Assembly: GCA_020853705.1 (NCBI GenBank)
Contig: JADYYK010000008.1
Coordinates: forward strand, 24,393-88,392
DNA from: Deltaproteobacteria bacterium
GTDB taxonomy: Bacteria > Myxococcota_A > Polyangia > Haliangiales > JADYYK01
Reading direction: 5' to 3'
Length of the DNA stretch: 64,000 bases
A program made the position numbers and the translations under genes. Below the pieces are notes generated by a model that worked only from the letters and a program-made list of their open reading frames with translations, did no database searches and had not been told where the DNA came from. Shown in pieces: positions 33,388-45,653 of this stretch. Every line of letters starts with the position of its first letter. The first letter of the stretch is position 1.

Positions 33388-34967
33388 CAGGCCCCCCGCG
33401 TGTTGGTGCTCAGCACGTTGACCTTGCGGAAGCGCGCCGGCGAGCAGCCGTGGCTGACGCCGTTGGACTGCACCGGCTCGCCCTTGCCGTCGCCCAGGGT
33501 GCCGCCCATGACCCACTCGCGCTGGCCGGCGATCATGTCGCACGAGCGCCAGAAATCGAGCGAGTTGGCCTGATAAGCGACGTCCTTCAGCGGCCGGGTC
33601 AGCTTGCCCTTCTTGATCTCATGGAACATCTGGCCGCCGAACTGGAAGTTGTAGCGCTGGTGATCGATCGACCAGCTGCCGTTGCCGGTGATGTAGATCC
33701 CGTCGTCGGTGGCGGCGATGAGATCGGCCACCCCCTTGTCGGCGGCGCCCGGCGCCAGCGACACGTTGGGCATGCGCTGGAACGGGAAGGCCTTGAAGTC
33801 CTCGCCATATGCCGTCGCGCGCGAGGCCGGCTCCTTGATCCAGGCGGCCTGCTCGCGCGTGGTCTGATAGCCGACGAAGAGGCCCTTCTTGACCAGGTCC
33901 CAGCGGCCCGTGGGTACGCCGTCGTCGTCATAGCCGCAGCTGGCCAGGCCGCCGGGGCTGGTCTTGTCGGCGAACAGGGTCACGATGTCGCTGCCGAAGC
34001 GCAGCGTGCCCAGCTTGTCGACGGTGGCGAACGAGGTCCCGGCCAGGTTGGCCTCGTAGCCGAGGGCGCGGTCGAGCTCGGTCGAGTGGCCGACCGACTC
34101 ATGGATGGTCAGCCACAGGTTGCTGGGCGCCAGGATGAGGTCGCGCTTGCCGGGCGTGACCCCAGGGGCCTTGAGCTTGGCCACCGCCTCCTCGCCGATC
34201 TTGCGGGCATCGGCGCGCAGGGTCGAGCCCTCGACATACTCCCAGCCGGCCTGTGACGGCGGCAGCTCGTGCTCGCGGCTGACGAACTCACCCGTCTTGG
34301 CGTCGACCGCGGTGGCGCTGTAGCCGGGCTCGATGCGGGTGATCTCCTGCTCGATGCGCGAGCCCTCGCTGGTGACCAGGAGCTTCCACTCGCCCAGGGC
34401 GTCGAAGCTCGAGGTGCAGAACTTCACGCCCGGCACCGCCATCACGTCGGCGTTGATGGCGAGCAGGAAGGCGGCCTTCTCGGCCAGCGGGATCTTGAAG
34501 GGGTCGCGGGTCAGCGGCGTCTGCCACGCCGCAGTGACGGGCTTGACCGGGGCCAGTTCGACCGGGCGGCGCACCACCTTGGCGTTGGCCTTGGCGATGT
34601 CCACCGCCAGGCGGGCGATGCGCTCGGCCTCGGCGCCGTCGACGCGCGCGGACGCGGCGAAGCCCCAGGCGCCGCCGGCGATGACGCGCACGCCGAGGCC
34701 ATAGCTGTCGGACGAGCCCACCCCGGTGACGTGATCCTCGCGGGTGTGCAGCGACTCGGCGACGCGGCGCACGACGCGGATGTCGGCGTAGGTCGCGCCC
34801 GCGGCCTTGGCGGCGGCCAGGGCGCGCGCGGTGACCTCGTCGAGCGTGTAGTCGGTCAGCAGGCCGCGGGCCAGCGCCAGGCGTGGCCATGACACGGTCA
34901 CGGACGCGGACGCGGCCAGGGCGGCGGCCGCCCCGGCGCCCTGGATGAGCTGTCGTCGGGAGAGCAT
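33387..34967 (-). CDS. tldD: TldD-like metallopeptidase with Tat-type signal
   Basis: 526 residues. The N-terminus MLSRRQLIQGAGAAAALAAS has a twin-arginine motif (SRRQLIQ) and a hydrophobic stretch, ending near ALA-RG, so the protein is predicted to be exported folded through the Tat pathway; ordinary TldD is cytoplasmic. The catalytic zinc motif HESVGHSTELD sits near residue 288. Other family features: LREDHVTGVGSSDSYGLGVRV type start, GASFATVDKLGTL-like region, GYDDDGVPTG, GYQTTREQAA and the closing NGVSHGCSPARF. Coupled to tldE. Divergent from the seven-haem lipoprotein with 47 nt between starts. Confidence 0.88.
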   Translation of the reverse strand: MLSRRQLIQGAGAAAALAASASVTVSWPRLALARGLLTDYTLDEVTARALAAAKAAGATYADIRVVRRVAESLHTREDHVTGVGSSDSYGLGVRVIAGGAWGFAASARVDGAEAERIARLAVDIAKANAKVVRRPVELAPVKPVTAAWQTPLTRDPFKIPLAEKAAFLLAINADVMAVPGVKFCTSSFDALGEWKLLVTSEGSRIEQEITRIEPGYSATAVDAKTGEFVSREHELPPSQAGWEYVEGSTLRADARKIGEEAVAKLKAPGVTPGKRDLILAPSNLWLTIHESVGHSTELDRALGYEANLAGTSFATVDKLGTLRFGSDIVTLFADKTSPGGLASCGYDDDGVPTGRWDLVKKGLFVGYQTTREQAAWIKEPASRATAYGEDFKAFPFQRMPNVSLAPGAADKGVADLIAATDDGIYITGNGSWSIDHQRYNFQFGGQMFHEIKKGKLTRPLKDVAYQANSLDFWRSCDMIAGQREWVMGGTLGDGKGEPVQSNGVSHGCSPARFRKVNVLSTNTRGA

Positions 34968-35014
34968 GCGCGGGATGGTACACCTGGGCAGGCCATCGCA
35001 TACTCGGATCGGGC

Positions 35015-37533
<2,519 letters not shown>

Positions 37534-37537
<4 letters not shown>

Positions 37538-38805
37538 CCCCGCATTGCCACGACGCACCCGAGCGCCGTCGCACCACAGCCACAGCCACAGCCACAGCCA
37601 CGGCCACAGCCACAGCCACAGCCGCCACCACCGCCACAGCCACCGCCACCACCGCCACAGCCACCGCCACCCTGCTGCTGCTCGTGGCCACCCTGACCGG
37701 CTGCAACCGCGCCCCCAGCGCCGCGCAACGCATGAACGCCTGCGCCCGGGCCGCCCGCGCCGCCGCCGCCGCTGCTCCCGGCGCCCGGCTCGGTGTGCTC
37801 GCCCACGGCTGCCCGGTGGGCTGCCAGGCCAGGACCCTGACCACGCTGTGGCGCGCCACCGTCGACGAGTGGCCGGGTCTGGTCGAGGCCGCCTGCGACG
37901 TGCACTGCAGCCCCGAGGAGCGGCGCTTCTCCGCCGATGAGCCCCCCGCCGAGCGCCTGACTCACGCCCTCGAGCAGTGCGGCCCGGCCCATTTCGGCCT
38001 CACCCTCGAGCAGAGCCCCGCCTTCTCCAGCGAGTGGATCATCCTCGAACGCATGGGTCGCTGGCTGGCTGCCCACTCCAGCGCCGGCGCCGCCGCGGTC
38101 GCCACCGCCTCGCCCAGCTTCCCGCTGGCGCTGCGCGCCTTCGCGCCCGGCCTGTACCGCGTCCCGACCAGCGAGCGCCACCAGCCGCCCGACACCAGCA
38201 CCAGCGCCTATGTCTTCGTCGACGCCGAGCGGGTGCGCGCCAGCGCCGGCCCGAGCGCGCGCCTGACCGCCACCGGCACCCAGTTCGTGCCCAGCCCCTG
38301 GGGCGTCTTCCCCGGCGCCGTGCTGTATCCCGCCGAGCTGCCCGACCGCCTGCTCTCGATCGCGATGCTGGCCGAGCCCACGCGCTCCGACCTCGAGAAG
38401 GCCCAGCTGCCGGCGCCCCTGGTCGTCGCCGACGGTGACCTGGCCGCCCTCCGCGTGGTCTCCATCCTGGCCGCCATCGCCACGCGCAGCCCCGGCATCC
38501 GCCTGGCGGTCGCCGGCCCCGACGGCGTGCTGGCACAGCACCCCGTGCTGCTGCGCCCACCCGGCCGCGGCGGCCTCGAGGTCATCGTCGACGAGGGCAG
38601 CTACAGCCTGAGCATCCCTCGCCCCGCCGGCGACAACGGCGCCGACCTCGGCGCCCTGCTGCGCTGGTGGGCCAGCCACGAAGATCGCAACACCGACGTC
38701 AGCTTCCTGCTGCGCGACGACGTCACCACCAGCGACCTCGCCGAGCTGCTGGATCTGGCGGCGCGCGCCGGGCTGACCCGGGTGGGGCTGGGGGCGGCGC
38801 CCTGA
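37534..38805 (+). CDS. Lipoprotein with (Thr-Ala)n N-terminus and ExbD-like C-terminus
   Basis: 423 residues; ATG 37534 overlaps the previous stop. After MTPHCHDAPERR comes a (Thr-Ala)n run of ~30 residues, then the hydrophobic LLLLVATLTGC lipobox-like segment, so the export signal has an unusually long front. The middle has several cysteines (HGCPVGCQ, EAACDVHCSP, EQCGP). The last ~70 residues (EVIVDEGSYSLSIP ... VSFLLRDDVTTSDLAELLDLAARAGLTRVGLGAA) follow the pattern of the ExbD/TolR periplasmic domain, which carries AD-x-x-VPY and a final AGF-x-x-VGL. Linked to the seven-haem cytochrome gene. Assignment of the C-terminus is tentative. Confidence 0.6.
37573..37671 (+). repeat. Hexanucleotide repeat tract CCACAG/ACCGCC
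   Basis: Imperfect CCACAG hexamers (37573-37623) turning into ACCGCC/CACAGC mixtures to about 37671, coding for Thr-Ala pairs at the front of the ExbD-like lipoprotein. It is a second hexamer tract, of different sequence from the one 1.2 kb upstream. Confidence 0.85.
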
Positions 38806-38821
38806 GCGGCGACCGGGCCGG

Positions 38822-41617
38822 CTACAGCTTGAGCGGCCGGTAGCCCATCAGGCGCACGCGCCTGAGCAGCACGTCGAGCAAGTACAGGCCGAGCAGCACC
38901 AGCACCACATACGGCCATAGATCCTGGTGAAACTGCATGGTCTCGCCGCCGGCGTCGAACAGCTGCTTGGGCGTCGGCGCGCTCCAGCCGCCCGAGATGT
39001 TGGCCACCAGCTCGAGCCGCTTCTCGTCGGGCGGCTGGCCCAGGTACTCGGGCGGGAACGGGAACGACACCGACCCGGTCGACTCCGCCACCGTGTTGCC
39101 CTTGAGCTTGTGCACCGCCTTGAGCAGGAAGGACCCGTAGCGCTCGATCGAGAAGTCGGCCTGATAGCGCCCCGGCGCGGCCTGCACCATGGGGATGCTG
39201 CGCTTCTGCCCCGGGTGCAGCGGGTCCACGATCTCCAGCGTGGTATCCAGCTCGTTGATGAACTTGTCGTCGCGCCCCACCGCGTCGACCACGACCTCCG
39301 CGGTGCCCGGCCCCACCGTGGCCGACAGATCGAACGACTGCAGCACGCGGTGCTTCATCGAGGTGCGCACCACCTGGGCCCAGAACTTGGGATAGCCGTT
39401 CCAGCGCAGCCAGTCGACCGACCAGCGGTTCTTGACGTCGCTGGTCCACGCCACCACCCAGCCCAGGCCCTGGCGCCAGCGCGCCAGCAGTGGCTCGCTG
39501 GTGTCCGACACCAGCACGACCTCCGACAGCGGCTTGGCCTTGGTGCTGACATAGCCGCGCAGGTAGGGCGCGTTCTCGACGTCGGTGCCGTGCACCATCT
39601 CGACGTTCTTGGCCACGTGCGCCTTGACGTAGTCCTCGACCAGGGTCGACTTCTGCACCTCGCTGGTCTCCTTGACGAACAGCTTGGGCACCTGCGTGGC
39701 GTCCTGGGTCATGTAGAAGCGCCCCTCGCCGCGCTCCGCGATCATCTGCAGCAGCGACCGATCGGCGTCACCCAGGCCGATGGCGCTGGTCGTGATCTTC
39801 TGGGCGTGCGCCTCCTCGACGGCGTCCGCGATGCCATCGATGTTGGCCTGGCCGTCGGACAGCAGGATGACGTGCTTCACCTTGGCCGGCACCGGGCCGA
39901 GGATCTGGTAGGCCTCCTGCAGCGCGGGCAGGATGCTGGTGCCGCCGCCGGGCTGGATGCGCGCGATGTCGTTCTCGATGCGCATGCGGTTGGCCGCGCG
40001 CTGCAGCCGCACCACCACGGTGGGCTGGTTGTCGAACGCGACCACGCCCAGCAGCTCCTGCGGATCCAGCACGTGCGCGGTCGCCCGCGCGGCCTCCTTG
40101 GCCAGCTCCATCGGCTCGCCCGACATCGAGCCCGAGCGGTCGATGACCAGCACCAGCGCCAGCGCCGGGGTGTCGCGCTTCTTCTCGCTGTCGAAGCGCA
40201 CCGGGAGCAGCTTCTCGAGGCGGGTCCCGGTGTAGCCGCCCGACCCGAACGAGTCCTGCCCGCCCACCGCGATGAAGCCGCCGCCCACGCTCTTGACGTA
40301 CTGCTCGATGGCCGCCATCTGGTTGAGGCCGACGAACTGCGCCGGCACGTCCGACAGCACGAAGGCGTCGTACTTCTCCAGATCCTTGACCGAGCTCGGC
40401 ACCCCCAGCGGACCGCGCGCGTCGACGTCGATGTTCTCGTGCTTCATCGCGCTCACGAAGTAGTCCTTGTACTGCGGCTCGCCCTCCACCAGCAGCACGC
40501 GCGGGCGGCCCTTGACCACCGCCGCGGCCAGCCCCTGGTTGTTCTGCTTCTCGGTGTCGGCGCCGACCTTGCCGAGCTCCATGCGATACGACACGAAGCC
40601 GGCGCGCTCGACCTTGCTCTTCCACTTGATGACGTTCTTGCCCGGCACCAGATCGAGCACCTTGTGGCCGTCGAGGCCATTGATGAAGTCGTCCTGGTAC
40701 AGCGTCATCGACGCGTGATCGGCGTGCGTCGACCACACCTCCGCGGTCAGCTCGAAGGGATCGCCGACGCGGACCTCCTCGGGCAGCGTCAGCGAGCGCA
40801 CCAGGATCTCCTTCTTCTGCTCCTCCTTGAACAGGTGGTAGCCCACGCGGACCCCGAACGCCTTGGCGCGATAGGCCTCGGCCAGGAGGTCGCCGTCGGT
40901 CTCGATGCCGTCCGACACGATGACCGCGCGCCGCACATAGCCGGTCGGGAACAGCCCGTAGGCCAGCTGCAGCGCCGCCTGCACGTCGGTGGCCGCGCTG
41001 GCCGCCTCGCCGCGCGGCGAGTGGCGCAGCAGCGTCGGCGCCTTGCCGCCATCCAGATCGACCCGCCGCGGCCGGCGCGCGAAGGTGACCACCGAGACCT
41101 CGTCGTCGGTCGGCTTCTCGGCGATGGCCTGGTCGATGACCTGCCTGGCCCGGTCGAGCTGCGCGTCCGACATCGAGTCCGACACGTCGACCAGGAACAC
41201 CGTCGCCACCCGCGAGCGCTCCGACACCGTCGACGGCCGCGCCAGCGCGATCGCGATGCCGAGCACGAACAGCGAGCGCACCCCGGCCGAGATCAGCTGC
41301 TGTGGCAGCGAGAAGTCCGCCAGCGAGTAGCGCTGGATCACGAAGAAGTACGGCACCACCGCCGCCACCAGCAGCCAGCGCGCCTGCAGCAGGACGATCT
41401 CGCGCCCGGCCAGCTCGACCGTCAGCGTGGACGCTCCGCCGAGCAGGCCGTACCACAGCCCCAGCGCGATGGCCGCCGCCGCCAGCACGCCGAGGCCGGC
41501 GCGCCGGAGGTGCGTCGCCGTCGCCTGCGCCTTGCCGGCGCGCGCCCGCGCCGCCTTGTCCGCGACCTTGTTCTGGCTCGCGCCCTGACCTGGCCCCTGG
41601 TGATGATGCTCCGCCAC
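38822..41617 (-). CDS. Large membrane protein with two VWA domains
   Basis: 931 residues from GTG 41617, 2 nt after the upstream stop; an ATG at 41653 would overlap that gene by 34 nt. A His/Ala/Lys-rich start precedes two membrane helices ([17 protein letters not shown] and [15 protein letters not shown]). VWA domain 1 has the metal site DVSDSMSD near residue 140; VWA domain 2 has DRSGSMSGE near residue 510. Between them [17 protein letters not shown] and a glutamine-amidotransferase-like fold ([18 protein letters not shown]). A last membrane helix lies at [20 protein letters not shown]. Predicted large periplasmic protein anchored at both ends. Final gene of the MoxR/DUF58 operon. Confidence 0.87.
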   Translation of the reverse strand: MAEHHHQGPGQGASQNKVADKAARARAGKAQATATHLRRAGLGVLAAAAIALGLWYGLLGGASTLTVELAGREIVLLQARWLLVAAVVPYFFVIQRYSLADFSLPQQLISAGVRSLFVLGIAIALARPSTVSERSRVATVFLVDVSDSMSDAQLDRARQVIDQAIAEKPTDDEVSVVTFARRPRRVDLDGGKAPTLLRHSPRGEAASAATDVQAALQLAYGLFPTGYVRRAVIVSDGIETDGDLLAEAYRAKAFGVRVGYHLFKEEQKKEILVRSLTLPEEVRVGDPFELTAEVWSTHADHASMTLYQDDFINGLDGHKVLDLVPGKNVIKWKSKVERAGFVSYRMELGKVGADTEKQNNQGLAAAVVKGRPRVLLVEGEPQYKDYFVSAMKHENIDVDARGPLGVPSSVKDLEKYDAFVLSDVPAQFVGLNQMAAIEQYVKSVGGGFIAVGGQDSFGSGGYTGTRLEKLLPVRFDSEKKRDTPALALVLVIDRSGSMSGEPMELAKEAARATAHVLDPQELLGVVAFDNQPTVVVRLQRAANRMRIENDIARIQPGGGTSILPALQEAYQILGPVPAKVKHVILLSDGQANIDGIADAVEEAHAQKITTSAIGLGDADRSLLQMIAERGEGRFYMTQDATQVPKLFVKETSEVQKSTLVEDYVKAHVAKNVEMVHGTDVENAPYLRGYVSTKAKPLSEVVLVSDTSEPLLARWRQGLGWVVAWTSDVKNRWSVDWLRWNGYPKFWAQVVRTSMKHRVLQSFDLSATVGPGTAEVVVDAVGRDDKFINELDTTLEIVDPLHPGQKRSIPMVQAAPGRYQADFSIERYGSFLLKAVHKLKGNTVAESTGSVSFPFPPEYLGQPPDEKRLELVANISGGWSAPTPKQLFDAGGETMQFHQDLWPYVVLVLLGLYLLDVLLRRVRLMGYRPLKL

Positions 41618-41619
41618 GG

Positions 41620-43686
41620 CTACACCGTCACCCGTCGGCTGTAGGTCGTCCACTCCACCAGCGTCAGCGCGAGCACCGCCAGCAGCAGATACAGCCAGAT
41701 CGCGCTCGGCAGCTCCAGCCTGGAGGCCGGCGGCGGAGCGCTCAGCTTGACGCCCGCCATGGTCAGCTCGCCATGCGGCGTGATGTCGGACTCGACCGGA
41801 TCGGCCAGATTCGCGGCGATCTGCACCGGGGTCTGGTCGTCACCCTTGACGGTGTGGAAGCCGACCCGGCGCCCCAGCACGGTGACGCGACCCTCGGCCA
41901 CCGCGGCGTGCACCTCGGCGCCGTCGGGCTCGACCAGGGTGGCCGACGCCTTGGCGGTGTCGAAGGGGATGCGCCACAGCTTGCCGGTGTGGAACGTCGT
42001 CATCAGCTCGGCGTCATCACCGGCAAACCAGTCCAGCGTGTTGATCAGCAGCACCGGCCAGGCCACGCGCATGGGCAGGTCGGATTGGCGCACGTCGAAG
42101 CCCAGCGCCATCAGCCGCCGCGTCTTCTCGCGGCGCGCCATCATGATGGGCTGCCGGATGTTCGACGCCAGCACGATGTCGCCCGGCCCCGGCGTGAACA
42201 CCGCCGAGCGTGAGATGTTGACGTCGGCCACCGTGACCCAGCGCAGGATGGGGTGGCTCTTGTTGATCTCGGTCATGAAGGGCCGCTCGGTCTCGCCCGC
42301 GATGGCGAACGGCGACCCCGGCCCCGAGGGCGCGATGAAGATGAAGTTGCCGCGCGCCGGCAGGGTGGCCGGCGTGTAGCCGTCGAACACCACCGCGGCG
42401 AAGTTCGCGATGCTGGGGTCGGCCGCCGCCGCGGCCCAGCCACCGGGCTCGATCTTGAACACCTCGATGTTCTCGTCGAGCATCAGCGCGCCCTCGAGGA
42501 ACATGTTGCCCTCGGTCACCACCAGCACGCTCTCCTTGGCGCGCGACGGCAGCAGCGCGAAGGCCCGGTCATCCAGCGCGAAGGCGTCCAGCGGGGTGTC
42601 TTTCTCGACGTTCGTGGCCGCGCCCGGCTTGGCCGGCGCGCGCGACAGCCGCGCCTCCAGGAAGTGGCCGACGCCCGACCGGTTGGGGTAGATCTGGCGC
42701 ACCTTGTCGTGGCGTGGCACCGACACCGTCTTGACGTCGATGGTCTCGCCGCCGGCCACCAGCTCGACCTGGACCTCGGCGTCCTGGTCGCTGAAGTTCT
42801 GGATCTCCAGGAAGATCTCGAACGACAGCTTGTTGGCCAGGTAGCGCCGCACGTTGAACTCGACGATGCCGATGTTGTCCTTGCGGTCGCCGACCGCCAG
42901 GTAGTGCACCTTGACCCCGCCGAGGTCGATGGCGTCCAGCCGCTTGGCCGGCGTCGCCGCCGGCTTGCTCGCCGCCGTCGCCCCCGCGACACCCGCCGTC
43001 GCGGCCGCTGGCTCGGTCACGGGCCGGCTCGCCGCCACAGCCCCCGCCGCAGCGCCGCCCCAGTCGACCGCGTCCAGCTCGTCCTGCTCGTAGGCGCCGT
43101 CGCCGATGATGATCAGCTCCGGCTTCTTGCGCCCGCGCAGCGCGTCCGCCGCCGCGCGCAGCACGCGCCGCATGTCGGCCGGCACGTCGGTCGGCTGCAT
43201 CGAGCCCACGATGGCCTGCACCTGCTTGGCATCGGCGCCCCACGACGGCGCCGCGGTCTGCCCGTCGGTGCGCAGCACCAGCACGGCGTCGTTCGGTGAC
43301 AGCGCCGCCAGCAGCTCGTCGGCCTGCTTGCGCGCCTTGACGAAGCGCGACTGGCCATCCAGATCCAGCGCCCGCATCGACGCGCTGGTGTCCAGCACCA
43401 GCACGATGTGGCGCCCCTCGGCCTGGCGGTCGCCGGTGAACGGGTCCCCCAGCGCCAGCACCAGCAGCGCCACCAGCGCCAGCTGCAGGAGCAGCGACAG
43501 CAGCCGCTTGAGCCGCCGGAACAGGCTGGTCGACTCCTTCTCCTCCAGCACGCGCTGCCACAGCTTGGAGAACGGCACCTCGAAGCGCCGCCGCCGCAGC
43601 TTCAAGATGTACAGCACGACCAGCACGCCGCCCGCCGCAGCGAACAGCTTGCCCAGGGTCGCCAGGCTGTAGCCGGCCAGGCTCAC
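41620..43686 (-). CDS. BatA-like protein with VWA domain
   Basis: 688 residues from ATG 43686, overlapping the DUF58 stop by 4 nt. It starts with the BatA-type anchor: two membrane helices with FEVPFSKLWQRVL and RRLKRLLSLLLQLALVALLVLALGDP, then a VWA metal site VLDTSASMRALD near residue 95. A Pro/Ala linker (AAAGAVAASRPVTEPAA) follows, then beta domains and a long exterior region ending in a final membrane helix (SAIWLYLLLAVLALTLVEW). In Bacteroidetes-type Bat operons such proteins sit in the inner membrane; here they form the exported end of a MoxR-DUF58 system. Confidence 0.87.
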   Translation of the reverse strand: MSLAGYSLATLGKLFAAAGGVLVVLYILKLRRRRFEVPFSKLWQRVLEEKESTSLFRRLKRLLSLLLQLALVALLVLALGDPFTGDRQAEGRHIVLVLDTSASMRALDLDGQSRFVKARKQADELLAALSPNDAVLVLRTDGQTAAPSWGADAKQVQAIVGSMQPTDVPADMRRVLRAAADALRGRKKPELIIIGDGAYEQDELDAVDWGGAAAGAVAASRPVTEPAAATAGVAGATAASKPAATPAKRLDAIDLGGVKVHYLAVGDRKDNIGIVEFNVRRYLANKLSFEIFLEIQNFSDQDAEVQVELVAGGETIDVKTVSVPRHDKVRQIYPNRSGVGHFLEARLSRAPAKPGAATNVEKDTPLDAFALDDRAFALLPSRAKESVLVVTEGNMFLEGALMLDENIEVFKIEPGGWAAAAADPSIANFAAVVFDGYTPATLPARGNFIFIAPSGPGSPFAIAGETERPFMTEINKSHPILRWVTVADVNISRSAVFTPGPGDIVLASNIRQPIMMARREKTRRLMALGFDVRQSDLPMRVAWPVLLINTLDWFAGDDAELMTTFHTGKLWRIPFDTAKASATLVEPDGAEVHAAVAEGRVTVLGRRVGFHTVKGDDQTPVQIAANLADPVESDITPHGELTMAGVKLSAPPPASRLELPSAIWLYLLLAVLALTLVEWTTYSRRVTV

Positions 43687-44591
43687 TTCAGGAAGCCCCC
43701 GGCGCGGAAGATGCTGAGCACCAGCTCGTCGAACGGCCGCCCGGTGTGGGTGCGGAAGAACGGCATCGCGCGCTTGGTGCAGAACTCATCCAGCTCGTTG
43801 CAGAACGTCTCGTGCGCCTCGCGGTATTTCTGCAGCAGGCGCGCCGACACCGTGACCTCGCGCAGCTCGCCGGTCTCGCAGTCGACCAGCGTGAGGTCGC
43901 CCGACAGCGGCGGGTTGACCTCCTTCTCATCGTAGATCTGCACCACGAAGGGCTCGAACTTGTTGTAGCGCAGGAAGTTCAGCCCCTCCTCGTAGCCCTT
44001 GGGGTCGTAGAAGTCGCTGATGACCACGGCCATGCCGCGCCGCTTGGTCTGCGCCACGAAGGTCTTCAGCGAGGCCTCCAGGCTGGTCTGGCCCTCGGGC
44101 TCGATGCCGCTCAGGAAGTCGAACACCTTGAAGATGCGCGCCTTGCCGCGCGCGCTCGGCAGCTGCTCGCGGTGCAGCTGCGCCGAGAACGGGATGATCG
44201 ACACCCGGTCCAGGTTGGCCAGGCCGATGTAGCACAGCGCCGCCGCGATCTTCGAGGCGTAGTCCAGCTTGACCGGGTCGCCGATGCGCATCGACACCGA
44301 GGCGTCGAGCAGGATGTAGATGTGCAGATCCTCCTGCTCCTCGAACAGGCGCAGGAGCAGGCGGTCGAGCCGGCCGTAGATGTTCCAGTCGATGTACCTG
44401 AAGTCGTCGCCCGCGCTGTACTTGCGATGATCGGCGAACTCGATGCCGGCGCCGACCTTGCGGGTGCGCCGCTCGGCCCGGATGCGGCCCGCGAACACCT
44501 TCTTGGAGACGATGTACAGGTACTCCAGCTTCTTCAGGAACTCGTCATCGAAGAGCTGTCTCTTGCCTGCCTTTTCGGCGCGCGCGAGCAT
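43683..44591 (-). CDS. DUF58 domain protein
   Basis: 302 residues. Carries the DUF58 core: GAGIEFADHRKYSAGDDFRYIDW near residues 48-70, DASVSMRIGDP (a VWA-like metal site), GLANLDRVSIIPFS, and VISDFYDPKGYEEGL. Cytoplasmic, no membrane helix. DUF58 proteins accompany MoxR ATPases and VWA proteins in operons of this type, and are thought to act in assembly or activation of metal-dependent complexes, without a defined substrate. Ends overlap the BatA-like start by 4 nt; starts 8 nt after moxR. Confidence 0.9.
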   Translation of the reverse strand: MLARAEKAGKRQLFDDEFLKKLEYLYIVSKKVFAGRIRAERRTRKVGAGIEFADHRKYSAGDDFRYIDWNIYGRLDRLLLRLFEEQEDLHIYILLDASVSMRIGDPVKLDYASKIAAALCYIGLANLDRVSIIPFSAQLHREQLPSARGKARIFKVFDFLSGIEPEGQTSLEASLKTFVAQTKRRGMAVVISDFYDPKGYEEGLNFLRYNKFEPFVVQIYDEKEVNPPLSGDLTLVDCETGELREVTVSARLLQKYREAHETFCNELDEFCTKRAMPFFRTHTGRPFDELVLSIFRAGGFLK

Positions 44592-44598
44592 CGACGGT

Positions 44599-45615
<1,017 letters not shown>

Positions 45616-45653
45616 TCGCGTCCCCTTGATCTGGTGTGAGGTCTTGTTGGCCG

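Noticed and set aside
38927..41644. Plus-strand frame of 905 codons
   Set aside because: It is the mirror of the two-VWA gene, which has MIDAS motifs, membrane helices and operon context; the plus frame reads as low-complexity His/Arg/Leu.
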